Made by a program: the position numbers and the translations under genes. From NCBI GenBank assembly GCA_963576735.1, contig OY755178.1, forward strand, positions 19,158,001 to 19,222,000: 64,000 nt of DNA. Direction: 5' to 3'. This stretch comes from Bedellia somnulentella. Lineage: Eukaryota > Arthropoda > Insecta > Lepidoptera > Bedelliidae. The first letter of the stretch is position 1. Every line of letters begins with the position of its first letter. Under the pieces are notes generated by a model. That model had not been told where the DNA came from, did no database searches, and saw only the letters and a list, made by a program, of their open reading frames with translations. Positions 20,401 through 26,913 of the stretch are shown here, piece by piece.

Positions 20401-20743
20401 TTCTCTCTTACGAGAAAATGACACACAGTAATATTTAGAAACATTCAGGTCAAGCTTATTTGTGCGACAATAATTTTGGAAACGATCTAAATCTGATTGT
20501 AGGTTGCGGGTTCCTTGGAAAATAATGAGAAATGCTGACTTACCTATCATTCGGCAGAGCCTCGTATATTCTTTGGATGCTATAACTAATATGTTCCATC
20601 TTCAAAGTAGACCAGATCAGGTTCCCGAACGGAGCTATTGGAGTCAGATAGTTCACTCCAGCGTTCTTAAACCTAGAGTACTTGTGACGGAAGAATAGCA
20701 CTACCACTCCTATTATCGCCAAGGTCCAGATTAATAACAACAT
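1734..20743 (-). CDS. CYP9-like: Cytochrome P450, CYP9 family (left paralog), partial: coding exons 1-8
   Basis: Microsomal heme-thiolate monooxygenase of the CYP3 clan. CYP9 enzymes oxidise xenobiotics and plant compounds at the ER membrane using electrons from NADPH-P450 reductase. Exons (minus strand): 20544-20743, 15668-15831, 10062-10199, 8120-8322, 5996-6131, 4134-4229, 2429-2650, 1734-1834. All joins keep frame with GT/AG sites and give 420 codons. Seen: N-terminal hydrophobic anchor (MLLLIWTLAIIGVVVLFF); helix-C type motif WREMRSTLSPAFTSSK; I-helix AGFET (A329-T333) for oxygen activation; K-helix ETLR (E387, R390). The cysteine-loop exon is not in 1-1733, so intron 8 must run past the window edge. 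Function is inferred from family; the substrate is unknown. The start is the only ATG before the anchor and aligns with the right paralog. Introns total about 17.7 kb, mostly transposable elements. Confidence 0.95.
2131..2410 (+). repeat. SINE-A copy 3 plus a partial 3' end
   Basis: Fills most of left P450 intron 7 (594 bp). A second truncated 3' end (2353-2410) follows, ending about 20 bp from exon 7. Confidence 0.85.
2429..2650 (-). CDS. CYP9-like: Left P450 exon 7 (I helix)
   Basis: 222 nt. Codes EWSDDDLIAQALLFFIAGFE, then TVSSVMTFMLYELAVNPEIQ to MDMVVS. Holds the oxygen-binding AGFET motif. Acceptor TTTTTTCAG, donor TTTCAG|GTTTGT. Confidence 0.95.
2691..3058 (+). repeat. SINE-B copy 1 (family description)
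   Basis: Reference description for SINE-B. The head is tRNA-like, with A box GATAGCCCAGTGGGTAGAAC and B box TTTAAATCCTGGG (consensus GTTCAAATCCCGGG). The body has GTGAGGGAAAACATCGTGAGG and CCTGCCCCCTATCACGTGAG. It ends CGGCGTGAACGTTTATG plus TTATG-type repeats. About 360 bp. In left P450 intron 6, antisense to the gene. Confidence 0.88.
3119..3208 (+). mobile_element. LINE-T 3'-end fragment with TTATG tail
   Basis: GAGAGGTTTGCCAGGATCGC through CTCTGCCTACCCCAATGGGA, then GTGAGTGTTATGTTATG. The tail is the SINE-B type rather than TATG. Confidence 0.75.
3480..3690 (+). repeat. SINE-C copy with tRNA-like core
   Basis: The body (AATTCGGAGGTAGGAAACGT) leads into a 68-nt tRNA-like core at 3590-3657 with paired ends GACACGG/CTGTGTC and B box GGTTCGATTCCCG. 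Not called a tRNA gene: no normal anticodon arm. Confidence 0.75.
3840..4080 (+). repeat. SINE-A copy 4
   Basis: Full-length CTGCCCACGGATGTCG subtype, about 50 bp downstream (gene sense) of left exon 6. Confidence 0.9.
4134..4229 (-). CDS. CYP9-like: Left P450 exon 6
   Basis: 96 nt, one codon longer than in the right gene. Codes GRLTHDDQSPDDKAAGFATV then EESTVGKVKVTT. This is the variable linker before the I helix. It is too short to show up as a clear ORF; found by matching intron phases. Confidence 0.92.
4572..4628 (+). repeat. SINE-B 3'-end fragment
   Basis: AAGTATTAGTGCCTCTGCC to TATACGGCG, abutting the foldback element on its left. Confidence 0.6.
4629..5062. mobile_element. Foldback element with ~200-bp inverted arms
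   Basis: Left arm 4629-4829 and right arm 4859-5062 are near-complementary along their length. The outer ends read CAATTGGCCTAGACCTCGC and its complement; the inner ends AAGTATAGTGCGGTTCTTAG and its complement. A 30-bp AT-rich loop separates them. No ORF. Lies in left P450 intron 5. DNA transposon of foldback/MITE type; superfamily unknown. Confidence 0.85.
5337..5580 (+). repeat. SINE-A copy 5
   Basis: Lacks about 15 bp around the CCACGGGTG block; tail (TATG)4 intact. Confidence 0.9.
5662..5960 (+). repeat. SINE-B copy 2
   Basis: Head GTGATACCTCAGTGGGTAGA; ends close to left exon 5. Lacks the CACCAGGTGACAAAG block. Confidence 0.8.
5996..6131 (-). CDS. CYP9-like: Left P450 exon 5
   Basis: 136 nt. 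Codes FFKISLLRETTKVYFRSLVT through IIRPDMIHLLMEAKK. Acceptor TTTTTACAG, donor AAAAAAG|GTATTT. Confidence 0.95.
6157..6400 (+). repeat. SINE-A copy 6
   Basis: CTTCCGGTGGGTGTACG subtype, 25 bp upstream (gene sense) of left exon 5. Confidence 0.9.
6628..6810 (+). repeat. SINE-A copy 7, degenerate
   Basis: Only the second half is recognisable (CAGCTTCCAAAAGAGGCTGA), with a duplicated, drifted 3' end. Confidence 0.6.
6834..7077 (-). repeat. SINE-A copy 8
   Basis: Full length; tail to tail with the degenerate copy 7. Confidence 0.9.
7078..7687. other. Left P450 intron 4 spacer
   Basis: No gene or clear repeat seen. Confidence 0.4.
7688..7757. repeat. (AC)n microsatellite
   Basis: About 70 bp of CA dinucleotides with one CCC interruption near 7710. 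Short ORFs through it on both strands are artefacts. Confidence 0.98.
7758..8119. other. Left P450 intron 4 spacer
   Basis: T-rich; nothing further recognised. Confidence 0.4.
8120..8322 (-). CDS. CYP9-like: Left P450 exon 4
   Basis: 203 nt, ends in phase 0. Codes NYIDLDTRDLTTRYANDVIA, then SCAFGMKVNSHVEETNEF to NIMN. Donor AAT|GTGAGT. Confidence 0.95.
8395..8612 (+). repeat. SINE-A copy 9, 3' truncated
   Basis: Stops after CTACCCTTTCTAGG without the GTGAGTATATG end or tail. Confidence 0.85.
8711..9256 (-). mobile_element. TRIM: miniature LTR retrotransposon, non-coding
   Basis: Two direct repeats (8711-8872 and 9089-9256) read on the minus strand as LTRs starting TGTGGGAGTC and ending GTTTCCACA. 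The 216-bp interior opens GTGGTGACCCGTCGATAAG, a primer-binding-site-like TGG sequence. It closes with the polypurine tract CTAGGAGGGGAGTAC directly before the 3' LTR. CATT flanks both sides as a 4-bp target duplication. There is no gag or pol. Inserted in left P450 intron 3, same strand as the gene. The LTRs differ by a few indels and substitutions, so it is not recent. Family unassigned (Gypsy or BEL-like by PBS style). Confidence 0.8.
9257..9765. other. Left P450 intron 3 spacer
   Basis: AT-rich; no supported feature. Confidence 0.4.
9766..9983 (-). repeat. SINE-A copy 10
   Basis: Internal deletion removes the GTCGCCTCTTACGTACACCC block; 80 bp downstream (gene sense) of left exon 3. Confidence 0.85.
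10062..10199 (-). CDS. CYP9-like: Left P450 exon 3
   Basis: 138 nt. Codes GSKWREMRSTLSPAFTSSK then KLMVPFMIEVSEQMNR. Acceptor ATTCCAG, donor CAAG|GTATTT. Two DNA elements start about 60 bp upstream of it in intron 2. Confidence 0.95.
10258..10394. mobile_element. MITE with ~55-bp terminal inverted repeats
   Basis: Arms 10259-10313 and 10341-10394 pair: CGCCCGATTTCTGA with TCAGAAATCAGGCG, AGCTGAGAAC with GTTCTCAGCT, and GTATCGTTTTGTC with GACAGAACGATAC. Only 60 bp upstream (gene sense) of left exon 3. Confidence 0.8.
10395..10700. mobile_element. GC-rich MITE with 40-bp TIRs and internal tandem repeats
   Basis: Left end 10397-10435 and right end 10658-10697 are inverted copies (AAGTGCTAACAGACGATCGA ... 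TCGATCGTCTGTTAGCACTT). The interior holds a ~67-bp unit in tandem (CGTCTGTAGGCTAGAGCGC). TAA on both sides could be a 3-bp target duplication, as in PIF/Harbinger elements. Strikingly GC-rich against its surroundings. Short ORFs on both strands come from the repeat. Confidence 0.8.
10743..10972 (+). repeat. SINE-B copy 3, 5' truncated
   Basis: Begins inside the TTGACGGTAATGGATAACATC block; the tRNA-like head is gone. Confidence 0.75.
10985..12982 (+). mobile_element. LINE-T, 5'-truncated non-LTR retrotransposon with (TATG)n tail
   Basis: About 2 kb inserted in left P450 intron 2, antisense to the gene. The reverse-transcriptase part is present; the endonuclease part is missing. It ends CTACCCCAATGGGAACTAAC then GGCGTGAGAATATG and (TATG)4. 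That terminus (CGTGAG-ATATG plus TATG repeats) matches the end of SINE-A. SINE-A copy 11 starts right after the tail. Confidence 0.88.
11026..12948 (+). pseudogene. LINE-T reverse transcriptase with one in-frame stop
   Basis: Single reading frame over 1.9 kb, broken only by TAA at 11770-11772. Before the stop: basic coiled N-part, KAAGYDRISIEMLRAG, VPLYKGKGSHQEAKNYRGIS and QAGFRKGMGCMDQ. After it: SFIDLEKAYDRV, GVRQGCVASPWLFNLFMDD, and YADDQVLLASS, the catalytic FADD-type box. The C-terminus is RWFGHIERMDD, RGRPRRTHLDQIENV and KWRSIVSAYPNGN. The enzyme would copy its RNA at a nicked target. The stop and missing N-terminus make this copy inactive. RTE- or CR1-like by its C-terminal RWFGHIERM/RGRPRR blocks; clade not settled. 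Confidence 0.9.
12986..13222 (+). repeat. SINE-A copy 11
   Basis: Starts 4-5 bp past the LINE-T tail; full length. Confidence 0.9.
13223..13648. other. Left P450 intron 2 spacer
   Basis: AT-rich, no supported feature. Confidence 0.4.
13649..13903 (+). repeat. SINE-A copy 12
   Basis: Full length, CTTCTGGTGGGTGTACC subtype. Confidence 0.9.
14034..14270. repeat. SINE-C palindrome: two tRNA-like cores head to head
   Basis: Arms 14034-14123 and 14137-14228 are inverted copies with a 13-nt spacer (GAGCTACAGTGTC). Each arm carries GGTTCGAACCCCGCC or its complement, the GACACTG-type stem, and TTTCCTTTAATAACATCT. Only the right side runs on into the SINE-C tail (CCCCACATGAGGAATTCATG). The B box differs in one base between arms (GGTTTGAAC on the left). 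Confidence 0.9.
14281..14425 (+). repeat. SINE-A copy 13, 5' truncated
   Basis: Begins at CCAATAACCTTTATTTC; tail of about seven TATG units. Confidence 0.85.
14458..14505 (+). repeat. Lepidopteran LINE 3'-end fragment
   Basis: GTCTATTGTTGGACGTAGGC with CCTCC: the 'ACTGCTGGACATAGGCCTCC' motif common in moth genomes. Related pieces at 49735 and 54545. Confidence 0.6.
14800..14958 (-). repeat. SINE-A copy 14, 5' truncated
   Basis: Runs from the tail to AAAAGCCCCAATATC, then stops; internal deletion after CCAGAACTAA. Confidence 0.85.
15188..15558 (-). repeat. SINE-B copy 4
   Basis: Full length: AACATAAACGTTCACGCCG tail to the GGGCTATCACGGTTGT head; B box mutated (AGGCTTTGAAC). Confidence 0.88.
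15586..15645 (+). mobile_element. LINE-T 3'-end fragment, diverged
   Basis: AACTCTCAGCCGACTGCAAT then GGAAACTAATGGTGTGA resembles the LINE-T terminus. Ends 23 bp from left exon 2. Confidence 0.5.
15668..15831 (-). CDS. CYP9-like: Left P450 exon 2
   Basis: 164 nt. Codes FVGAFEFHSPVVMVKDLDLI through FGRNLFSLK. Acceptor TTTGCAG, donor AAAG|GTTTGG. Same length and phases as exon 2 of the right gene. Confidence 0.95.
15912..16150 (+). repeat. SINE-A copy 15
   Basis: Older copy with several substitutions, 80 bp upstream (gene sense) of left exon 2. Confidence 0.85.
16430..16577 (+). repeat. SINE-A copy 16, 3' truncated
   Basis: 5' half only, stopping at TTTATTTTACAATCT. Confidence 0.85.
16578..16906. 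other. Left P450 intron 1 spacer
   Basis: AT-rich; nothing supported. Confidence 0.4.
16907..17160 (+). repeat. SINE-A copy 17
   Basis: Full length with tail GTATGTAAGTATG. Confidence 0.9.
17303..17670. repeat. SINE-B copy 5 with internal inversion
   Basis: 17303-17401 is the 3' third on the minus strand (tail ACATAACATAAACGCTCACG). 17402-17670 is the 5' two thirds on the plus strand, from AACCGTGATAGCTCAATGGG to CTGTCCATGGAAAACGTA. The parts abut at neighbouring consensus positions, the layout left by twin priming. Confidence 0.8.
17712..17795 (+). repeat. tRNA-like SINE head fragment
   Basis: A-box-like TTAGCCTAGCGGTAAACGG and B-box-like GGGTTTGAGACCCAG, 35 nt apart. No cloverleaf ends seen; probably a relic. 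Confidence 0.4.
17868..18108 (-). repeat. SINE-A copy 18
   Basis: Near full length; lacks the CCTTAAAAGCC step. Confidence 0.9.
18150..18397 (+). repeat. SINE-A copy 19
   Basis: Full length; its tail runs straight into a SINE-D fragment. Confidence 0.9.
18398..18543 (+). repeat. SINE-D body fragment
   Basis: GATTCCGTGTTTCGGAAGGC then GTGGAAGACTATGGTCCAATC matches the SINE-D body at 24565-24892. Confidence 0.7.
18565..18968 (-). repeat. SINE-B copy 6, interrupted by a MITE
   Basis: 18565-18710 is the 3' body and 18882-18968 the tRNA-like head (CTACCAACTGAGCTACC, CTTAGCTATCACGGG), also with extra bases. The 170 bp between are a separate element. Confidence 0.65.
18711..18881. mobile_element. 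MITE nested in SINE-B
   Basis: About 40-bp imperfect TIRs: it opens GGCCCGGGGGCTGATTATGT and closes ACATACGTAATTAGGGGGCC; GCGATTGCGATTGTGTC pairs with GAAACAATCGTCAGTCGC. No ORF. Confidence 0.75.
19012..19187 (+). repeat. SINE-A copy 20, internally deleted
   Basis: GTGTAGTGTCGG jumps directly to GGGCGATGCGGTTG, losing about 75 bp. Confidence 0.85.
19265..19520 (+). repeat. SINE-A copy 21
   Basis: Full length, four TATG units. Confidence 0.9.
19530..20520 (-). pseudogene. Jockey/CR1-like LINE reverse transcriptase, C-terminal part
   Basis: Two minus-strand frames joined by a frameshift near 20270-20285. The first (from about 20515) has LQSDLDRFQNYCRTNKLDLN and the thumb-region motif FIKDVAVVVDNNLLFDNHIN. 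The second (20254-19700) has VRSHLEYASSVWNPRYQ, the usual post-RT motif. The RT catalytic box is missing (5' truncated). Same strand as the left P450, in intron 1; its 5' end stops roughly 25 bp from the exon 1 donor. Confidence 0.8.
20544..20743 (-). CDS. CYP9-like: Left P450 exon 1 (start codon, membrane anchor)
   Basis: 200 nt, ends in phase 2. Codes the anchor and the following basic/proline stretch (NYLTPIAPFGNL) to LPNDR. The donor is AG|GTAAGT at 20543-20538. Upstream, an acceptor (ATATTTCAG) ends at 20754, leaving 10 nt of 5' UTR in this exon. Confidence 0.95.
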
Positions 20744-20755
20744 GGTTGTTGAGCT
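20744..20755 (-). promoter_or_regulatory. Probable 5' UTR intron acceptor, left P450
   Basis: On the minus strand ATATATTTCAG precedes 10 nt of leader and the ATG. The right gene has an acceptor at exactly the same offset. This implies a non-coding first exon further up (above 20755), whose position I cannot assign. Confidence 0.6.
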
Positions 20756-20781
20756 GAAATATATAATGTAGTTATATAAAG

Positions 20782-21130
20782 GTGTGGTGTGAAAGATGAT
20801 ATTGTAAAAAAGATAGAAAAAAGAATGTTGAGATGGTTTGGGCACATAGAGAGGATGGATGATAGAAAATTGGTAAAAGGGATCTATAGAGCTAGTGTGG
20901 ATGGTAATGTAGTGTAGTAGAGGACGACCACGGAGAACACACTTGGACCAAATTGAGAGTGTGCTTAAAAAGGCTGGCGTCCGAAGTATGAAGAATAAAA
21001 GAGCATGCATGAAAAGATTGATGGATGTAAACGAAGCTAGAGAGGATTGTCAGGATCGTACGAAGTGGCGATCGATAGTCTCTGCCTACCCCAATGGGAA
21101 CTAATGGCGTGAGTATATGTATGTATGTAT
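20782..21130 (+). mobile_element. LINE-T 3' fragment upstream of left P450 start
   Basis: 350 bp of the LINE-T 3' end, from GATGATATTGTAAAAAAGAT to (TATG)n. A perfect 14-bp target duplication GTAGTTATATAAAG flanks it (20768-20781 and 21131-21144). It sits 27 bp above the 5' UTR acceptor of the left P450, antisense to the gene. Its coding part is broken by a GTAGTGTAGTAG duplication. Confidence 0.9.
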
Positions 21131-21152
21131 GTAGTTATATAAAGTTACATTA

Positions 21153-21340
21153 GGCTATGCAGTGTCGGCTAAGAATACCACTACCCTATTTCTGCCCGTG
21201 GGTTATTGTAAAAAGCGACTGAGCGTGTTGGGACTGTTGGGGTTTCATAACTACAACTTCCAAAAGTAGCTGAGGAATTATTATACTGAAGCTCTGGCAA
21301 CCCCTTTTAGGGAATTATGGCCGTGTGTATATGTATGTAT
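21153..21340 (+). repeat. SINE-A copy 22, degenerate
   Basis: About 60 bp missing after GGGACTGTTGGGG. Confidence 0.75.
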
Positions 21341-21382
21341 TTAGATTACTTTTTATAAGAGAATATAAGATACTTGTGCATG

Positions 21383-21631
21383 CCGTGTAGTGTCGGCTTA
21401 GAATAGCACTACCCCATTTCTTCCGGTGGGTGTACGTAAGAGGCGACTAACGGTATTGGGGCTTTTAAAGGATTATTGGGCGATGTGGTTGGAGACCCAT
21501 CACCAACAACCTTTATATTACCATCTTTTCCCCACTTAAATTTCCAAAAGTGGCTGAGGAATTTTTTATTCCTTAGCTCTGGTTACCCCTTCTAGGGATT
21601 TATAGCCGTGAGTATATGTATGTATGTATGT
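21383..21631 (+). repeat. SINE-A copy 23
   Basis: Left half of a tail-to-tail palindrome with copy 24. Confidence 0.9.
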
Positions 21632-21873
21632 ACATATACTCACAGCTATAAAACCCTAGAAGGGGTAGCCAGAGCTAAGGAACTAGAAGTTCCTCAACCA
21701 CTTTTGGAAAGTTAAGTGGGGAAAAGATGGTAAAATAAAGGTTGTTGGTGATGGGTCTCCAACCGCATCGCTCGAAATCACTTAAAAGCCCCAATACCGT
21801 TAGTCGCCTCTTACGTGCACCCACACCGGCAGAAATGAGGTAGTGTTATTCTAAGCCGACACTACACAGCAAC
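21632..21873 (-). repeat. SINE-A copy 24
   Basis: Right half of the palindrome; the tails meet as GTATGTATGTACATATAC. Confidence 0.9.
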
Positions 21874-22371
21874 ATCATGATTTAAACAAATACCATGAAA
21901 ACTATAATACGTCGAGTTGGCAACCCATTCGCTGGTACACTTTTTTATTTTTATTTATTTGTATATTGTTTGTGGTGTATACACTATTTAGTGTACTTTT
22001 CGTTTGTTTTTAATAAAAACTTCTTATGTTTTAATTATTGTATTATTTTAGGCAACGAATAAATGTTTTAATTCTTCTCTTTCTTTCTTTTAAAATGCAG
22101 AATATCTTACCTGTTCTGAGATTAAAAGTATTCTAAATAGCGATTTAAAATTAATATCGTATCTTATCTACCTAGTTATCGCTTTGTCTATTTTGTAACT
22201 AAACTTTTCTTTGTTTCTAAACTATATTATTTGTGATAAATTAAACGCAGATAAATAAGAGCACATATTTTGGAATACAACCGATTAAATAACATTATTT
22301 GAAAAAATCCTTTGGATAATCCATATAAACACTACTTCATAAAAAAATACGCATGTTTGTTTGATAATCTA
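21874..22371. other. Intergenic AT-rich spacer
   Basis: No exon or known repeat recognised. The undiscovered left-gene first exon could lie here or beyond. Confidence 0.4.
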
Positions 22372-22490
22372 TCTATACTTATAATAAATCTGTAGAGAGG
22401 TCAATTCTGTACATGAAATATATTTTCAAAATAACTATCAGGTGGTGATTAGGGATCGATACTGATGCCAAAAATGCAATCAGTAAAATT

Positions 22491-22540
<50 letters not shown>

Positions 22541-23360
22541 GGTTTGTATGTTCCTTATGGAAACAAAAACTACTCGACGGATTTTAACGAAACTTGGTAC
22601 AATTATTCTTCATACACCTGCGCAGGTTTTTGTATACTTTCCAGCAGAGTAGTAAAGGGGAATTTTGGGAAATTTTGGGAAAACGGAAGAAGTTACTCCA
22701 TTTTATAAGCTTCCGTCGCGTGTGCAGCCTTAATGGTTAAACTTACATAGAAATCATGTGTGGCGGAAATATCCTTCATAAAATTATCTAAAAAAAAATC
22801 CTCAACAGTATATGTCTATCTTTTATGGTTGACTCACAATAACACGTGTAATTCCTGATAGCTTAGCAGTTCGGAACATCCTGATTATATTTGTTTACTT
22901 TTACGTTTGTAAACCTCTCACTCATCCCTAATTTAAAAAAGGTTACATTATTACCTATTCAATAAAAAAAGAATCATAGAAATCGGTAGACAAACACCGA
23001 AATTATTATACATAAAATAAGCCATCGCGCCCGTGATCGAAACCAAATCTTTACTAATTTACATATAACATACTAGATGGCGCCAGTAGTTGCATCCTAC
23101 ATAACGTAATGATTTATTTTTTAGATTGTTATAAATACTTCATGGCGTTTTATTCCAAAATTTGCTATTAAACGGAAATACTGAACCGTTCATTAAAGCG
23201 CATTCAAAATCACCAAACTACACTGTTAACGGAGTGCTATAAATTTAATAAATTGAAAACATTACGCTGAATTTCACAATGCTTGAGCAGTGACTGAAGA
23301 AAGAAACCTCGGATATTTAAAAAACAACGCTACCCGTGCGAAGCTGGGACGATCCACTAG
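22372..23360 (+). mobile_element. Non-autonomous Helitron 1
   Basis: Starts TCTATACTTATAATAAATCT and ends GGGACGATCCACTAG. It lies between A (22371) and T (23361), the Helitron target. Contains a (GTCT)n run at 22494-22540. The end is preceded by GCTACCCGTGCGAAGCTGGG, the lepidopteran Helitron 3' terminus. No Rep/helicase ORF. Confidence 0.85.
22494..22540. repeat. (GTCT)n microsatellite inside Helitron 1
   Basis: Eleven to twelve units here against about three in Helitron 2 (27037-27050). Confidence 0.95.
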
Positions 23361-23502
23361 TAAACAAATAAATTAAAAGACACGACAAAATAAATCATAT
23401 ATTACTATAAAACTATTACATTCTAAAAATGTTTGCTTGTTTACATATATACTTTATTGTATCTTTCTCTTGGGATGCTTGTTTGTACCAAATAAGTTAA
23501 TA

Positions 23503-23712
23503 CATACATCATACATACATATACTCACGGTTATAAATCCCTAGAAGGGGTAGCCAGAGCCAAGGTATTAGAAAATACTCAGCCACTTTTGGAAGTTGCG
23601 TGGGGAAAAGATGGTAAAACAAAGGTTGTTGGTGATGGCCCAAAAATCCCTTAAAAAGCCCCAATACCGTTAGTCGCCTCTTACGTACACCCACCGGAAG
23701 TAATGGGGTAGA
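23503..23712 (-). repeat. SINE-A copy 25
   Basis: Lacks the TCTCCAACCGCATCG block and the extreme 5' end; followed by (GTAG)n. Confidence 0.85.
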
Positions 23713-24156
23713 AGGTAGGTAGGTAGGCAGCATCAAATAAGTTAAATTCTTTGTAAAATCACATTTTTATATTTTTATTAAAATTATAAAAGTACGATTA
23801 CATAAAAAAGTTAACTTTATTATAAATTACACGTAGAACAGCGATATTATCAACAATCATCATTTTCAATAATAATAAAAATATTCAAAACAACTCACTT
23901 TATCGGTGCCTCGTCGCAAAACAATAATTAAAAATATTAATTAAAAAACTTAGTCAGATACGTCCTATCTCGAGCCCTCTTCAACCACTAATGATAATGA
24001 TAGCTGCTATTATCTAGAAATTATAACAATATAAAGTATCTTCGAACGAGTGTCTGATACACAAAGACACGCATTTTTACTTACACCTGTATCCTTAAAC
24101 GTGTTTGCAGAGGTACTCGACATATCTTGCCACTTTATTATCATAAATCATCATTT
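23713..24156. other. Intergenic spacer
   Basis: No supported feature. Confidence 0.4.
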
Positions 24157-24410
24157 ACCGTGTAGTGCCGGCGTATGCCATGTAGTGCTGGCTTAGAATA
24201 CCCCTTCCCCATATCTTCCCATTATTCTAAGATGCCACTAAGGGTATTGGGGCTTTTTATTGGATTTTTGGGCGATGCGGTTGGACACCCATCACCAAAA
24301 ACCTTTGTTTTTACCATTTTTTCCCCACTTAACTTCCAAAAGTGGCTGAGGAATTTATGATTCTGTAGCTCTGGTTACCCCTTCTAGGGATTTATAGCCG
24401 TGAGTATATT
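24157..24410 (+). repeat. SINE-A copy 26
   Basis: The first 20 bp appear twice (GTGTAGTGCCGGC, then TGTAGTGCTGGC). Confidence 0.85.
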
Positions 24411-24564
24411 TTATGTTATGTTTAATCTATTAGAGCAAGAGAGTATCGACTGTGCTAATGTTTAGCACAAGCGCGTTTTTAAGCACATAATGCTAGTTCG
24501 TTTTTTAAGGTTAATCTTGTCGTCTCAAGACTAGTCAAGTCATAGTCGGTAAAAGTACCGAATT

Positions 24565-24892
24565 GTGTTCATAATAATCCTCACAGCCCATATATGTCCC
24601 CACCAAGGGGTCCGAGCCTACCCTATATAGGGCGATTTGGCCATAGTCCACCACGCTGGCCAATTGCGGGTTGGCAGACTAACGACTACTACCGTAATAG
24701 TAGCCGGGATCGACGGCTTAACGTGCCCTCCGAAGCACGGAATCATCTTTATTTTCGGATAATCAGGTGATTCAAGCCTGCAATGTTCTTCCAAACTGGG
24801 TTTATTCTTACAAATTACTTACCGTCCCTCGGGAATCGAACCCGAGACCTCCGTACTTGAAACGCGCTTAACCGCTAGACCACGGAGGCAGT
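24565..24892 (-). repeat. SINE-D, tRNA-derived
   Basis: The minus-strand head TCCGTGGTCTAGCGGTTAAG (A box) and CGGGTTCGATTCCCGAGG (B box) form a tRNA-like 5' end. The body has GATTCCGTGCTTCGGAGGGC and AGTCTGCCAACCCGC. Retroposon rather than a tRNA gene, since the 3' body continues. Confidence 0.85.
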
Positions 24893-25171
24893 CTCATAAT
24901 AATCACTCATCTTTAAAAAGAAACCTTTTACTTATCATATTTTTTAATAGTAATGTAACTTTAAGATCGATACGCCTCGGTCTGCCTCGATTTGCTCGGT
25001 TCTGGGTTTGTATTTACATACAAAATAACCTAACCTAACCTATCAATTTTTTAGCGCATCGTGAATAATCAATGAAAAAGCATTAGATATCTAACAAATA
25101 TATGAACAATTGAACACATCTGTTTGCATAACCCACCTATGATATTATTTTACAATGGAACGTCAAACTTC

Positions 25172-25400
25172 TCATGGATGTTAACGGTGAGGGAAAACAT
25201 CGTTAGGAAATCCACATGGCTTAGTTGTACTTAGTCATTTGACAGTGTATTCCCCTATCACGTGAATACACTATCCAAGCAAAACGTGGGTACTCTGATC
25301 TGAACACCAGGTGATAATGTCACGTGATGATCAGAAGTATTAGTACCTCTGCCAACCCCTTCGCGGTTATTCGGCGTGATCGTTTGAGTTTGAGTTGAGA
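25172..25400 (+). repeat. SINE-B copy 7, 5' truncated
   Basis: From TGTTAACGGTGAGGGAAAAC to TTCGGCGTGATCG. Confidence 0.8.
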
Positions 25401-25453
25401 GCTTGAAATGTAATGTGGGAAATAGCGCTCTCATATGATTTAAAAGTCTCTGT

Positions 25454-25699
25454 TACATACATACATATACTCACGGCTATAAATCCCTAGAAGGGGTAGC
25501 CAGAGCTAAGGAATTTGAAATTCCTCAGCCACTTTTAGAAGTTGAGTGGGGAAAAGATGGTAAAATAAAGGTTGTTGGTGATGGGTCTCCAACCGCATCG
25601 CCCAAAAATCCCTTAAAAGCTCCAATACCGTTAGTCGCCTCTTACGTACACCCACCGGAAGAAATGGGGTAGTGCTATTCTAAGCCGACACTACACAGC
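25454..25699 (-). repeat. SINE-A copy 27
   Basis: Full length and close to consensus; flanked by CTCTGTTACA (25448) and CTCTGTTACA (25707), a likely target duplication. Confidence 0.92.
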
Positions 25700-26049
25700 A
25701 AGTCAAGTCTCTGTTACAAATCAAATTGCTGCTTTGCATATGTTTAAATACTAATCAGTGCTAGTCTTCCCACATGTTAAAATGATGACGTTAAAACAAG
25801 AAAATCCAGTTTTCTTCTTTATAAAATCCCTCAAGGCCAATGGTGTTATTTTAATGTATTGTTAAAACAGGAAAACTACTTATGTTACAGAACACACATT
25901 TGTTTATAAACAAACAGAATGAAATGAATATGAATATGTGTTATTGTGAACACACTGGCATATTAAGACGCTGTATAAAATCTAGGTTTTATATCTTTTT
26001 TAATGTTTTGTTATTCGATTTTTATTTAATTTTAAAGTTAGCCGTGTTA

Positions 26050-26272
26050 CCCCAGTTACCCCATTTCTACCCGTGGGTGATCGTAAGAGACGACTAAGGG
26101 TTAAAGGGCTTCTTAAGTGATTTTTGGGCGATGTGGTTGGAGACCCGTCACCAAAAACATTTATATATTACTACCATCTTTTCCCCAATCAACTTCGAAA
26201 AGTAGCTGAGGAATTAAAAAAGCTCTGGCTACCCCGTTAAGGGATTTATAGCCGCGAGTATATGTATGTAAG
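26050..26272 (+). repeat. SINE-A copy 28, 5' truncated
   Basis: CTACCCGTGGGTGATCG subtype, also seen at 42149, 43662, 44127 and 49933. Confidence 0.85.
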
Positions 26273-26469
26273 CAAAATATTATGGAATTATTTCCTAAAG
26301 TAAAAGTAGGTTTATCGACTGTGAATTATAATACAAATTAAATAAATAAATAGCGTACATTTCAAGCTCAAGCAATATCGCATAGGTTTTCATTTTCCGT
26401 AAAAGCAAATAAACAAATAAAAAATTGGCATGTTGATTGCTGTTCAAATGTGTTAAATAGCTTATAATA

Positions 26470-26832
26470 TAACATAAACATAAACGTTCACGCCGTTTAT
26501 CCCCGAAGGGGTTGGCAGAGGTACCAGTACTTCTGAACTCACATGGCAGCGCCATCTAGTGTCCAGAGAAGGTACCCACGTTTTGCTTAGACAGTGTACT
26601 CACGTGATAGGAACCGGCCTATCGCCGTTTTGTACGAATACACTGTCACATGACTAAGTACAACTCAGCCATGTGGGTTTCCTCACGATGTTTTCCCTCA
26701 CCGTTAACAACCATGATAAATTAACCACACTTATGATTTAGAAAAGACAAATTGGTGTAGGCCCGACCCAGGATTGGAACTCACGCCCTTCTGTTTTCGG
26801 GCGGGTGTTCTACCCACTGGACTATCATGTCG
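26470..26832 (-). repeat. SINE-B copy 8, variant head
   Basis: Head reads GACATGATAGTCCAGTGGGT and the anticodon region carries AGAAGGGCGTGAG; the end is CGTTTATCCCCG-type. Shared with copies at 45985 and 50497. Confidence 0.88.
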
Positions 26833-26913
26833 TATAATATAATACACAGCAAGAAATTTAAATAAATGGGTACTTATAATATAATACAACATATAATATA
26901 GTACTTATCTATA

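Noticed and set aside
20754..21010. N-terminal extension of the left P450 starting at 21010
   Set aside because: The added residues are antisense LINE-T; the paralog starts at the ATG before the anchor, and an acceptor lies between.
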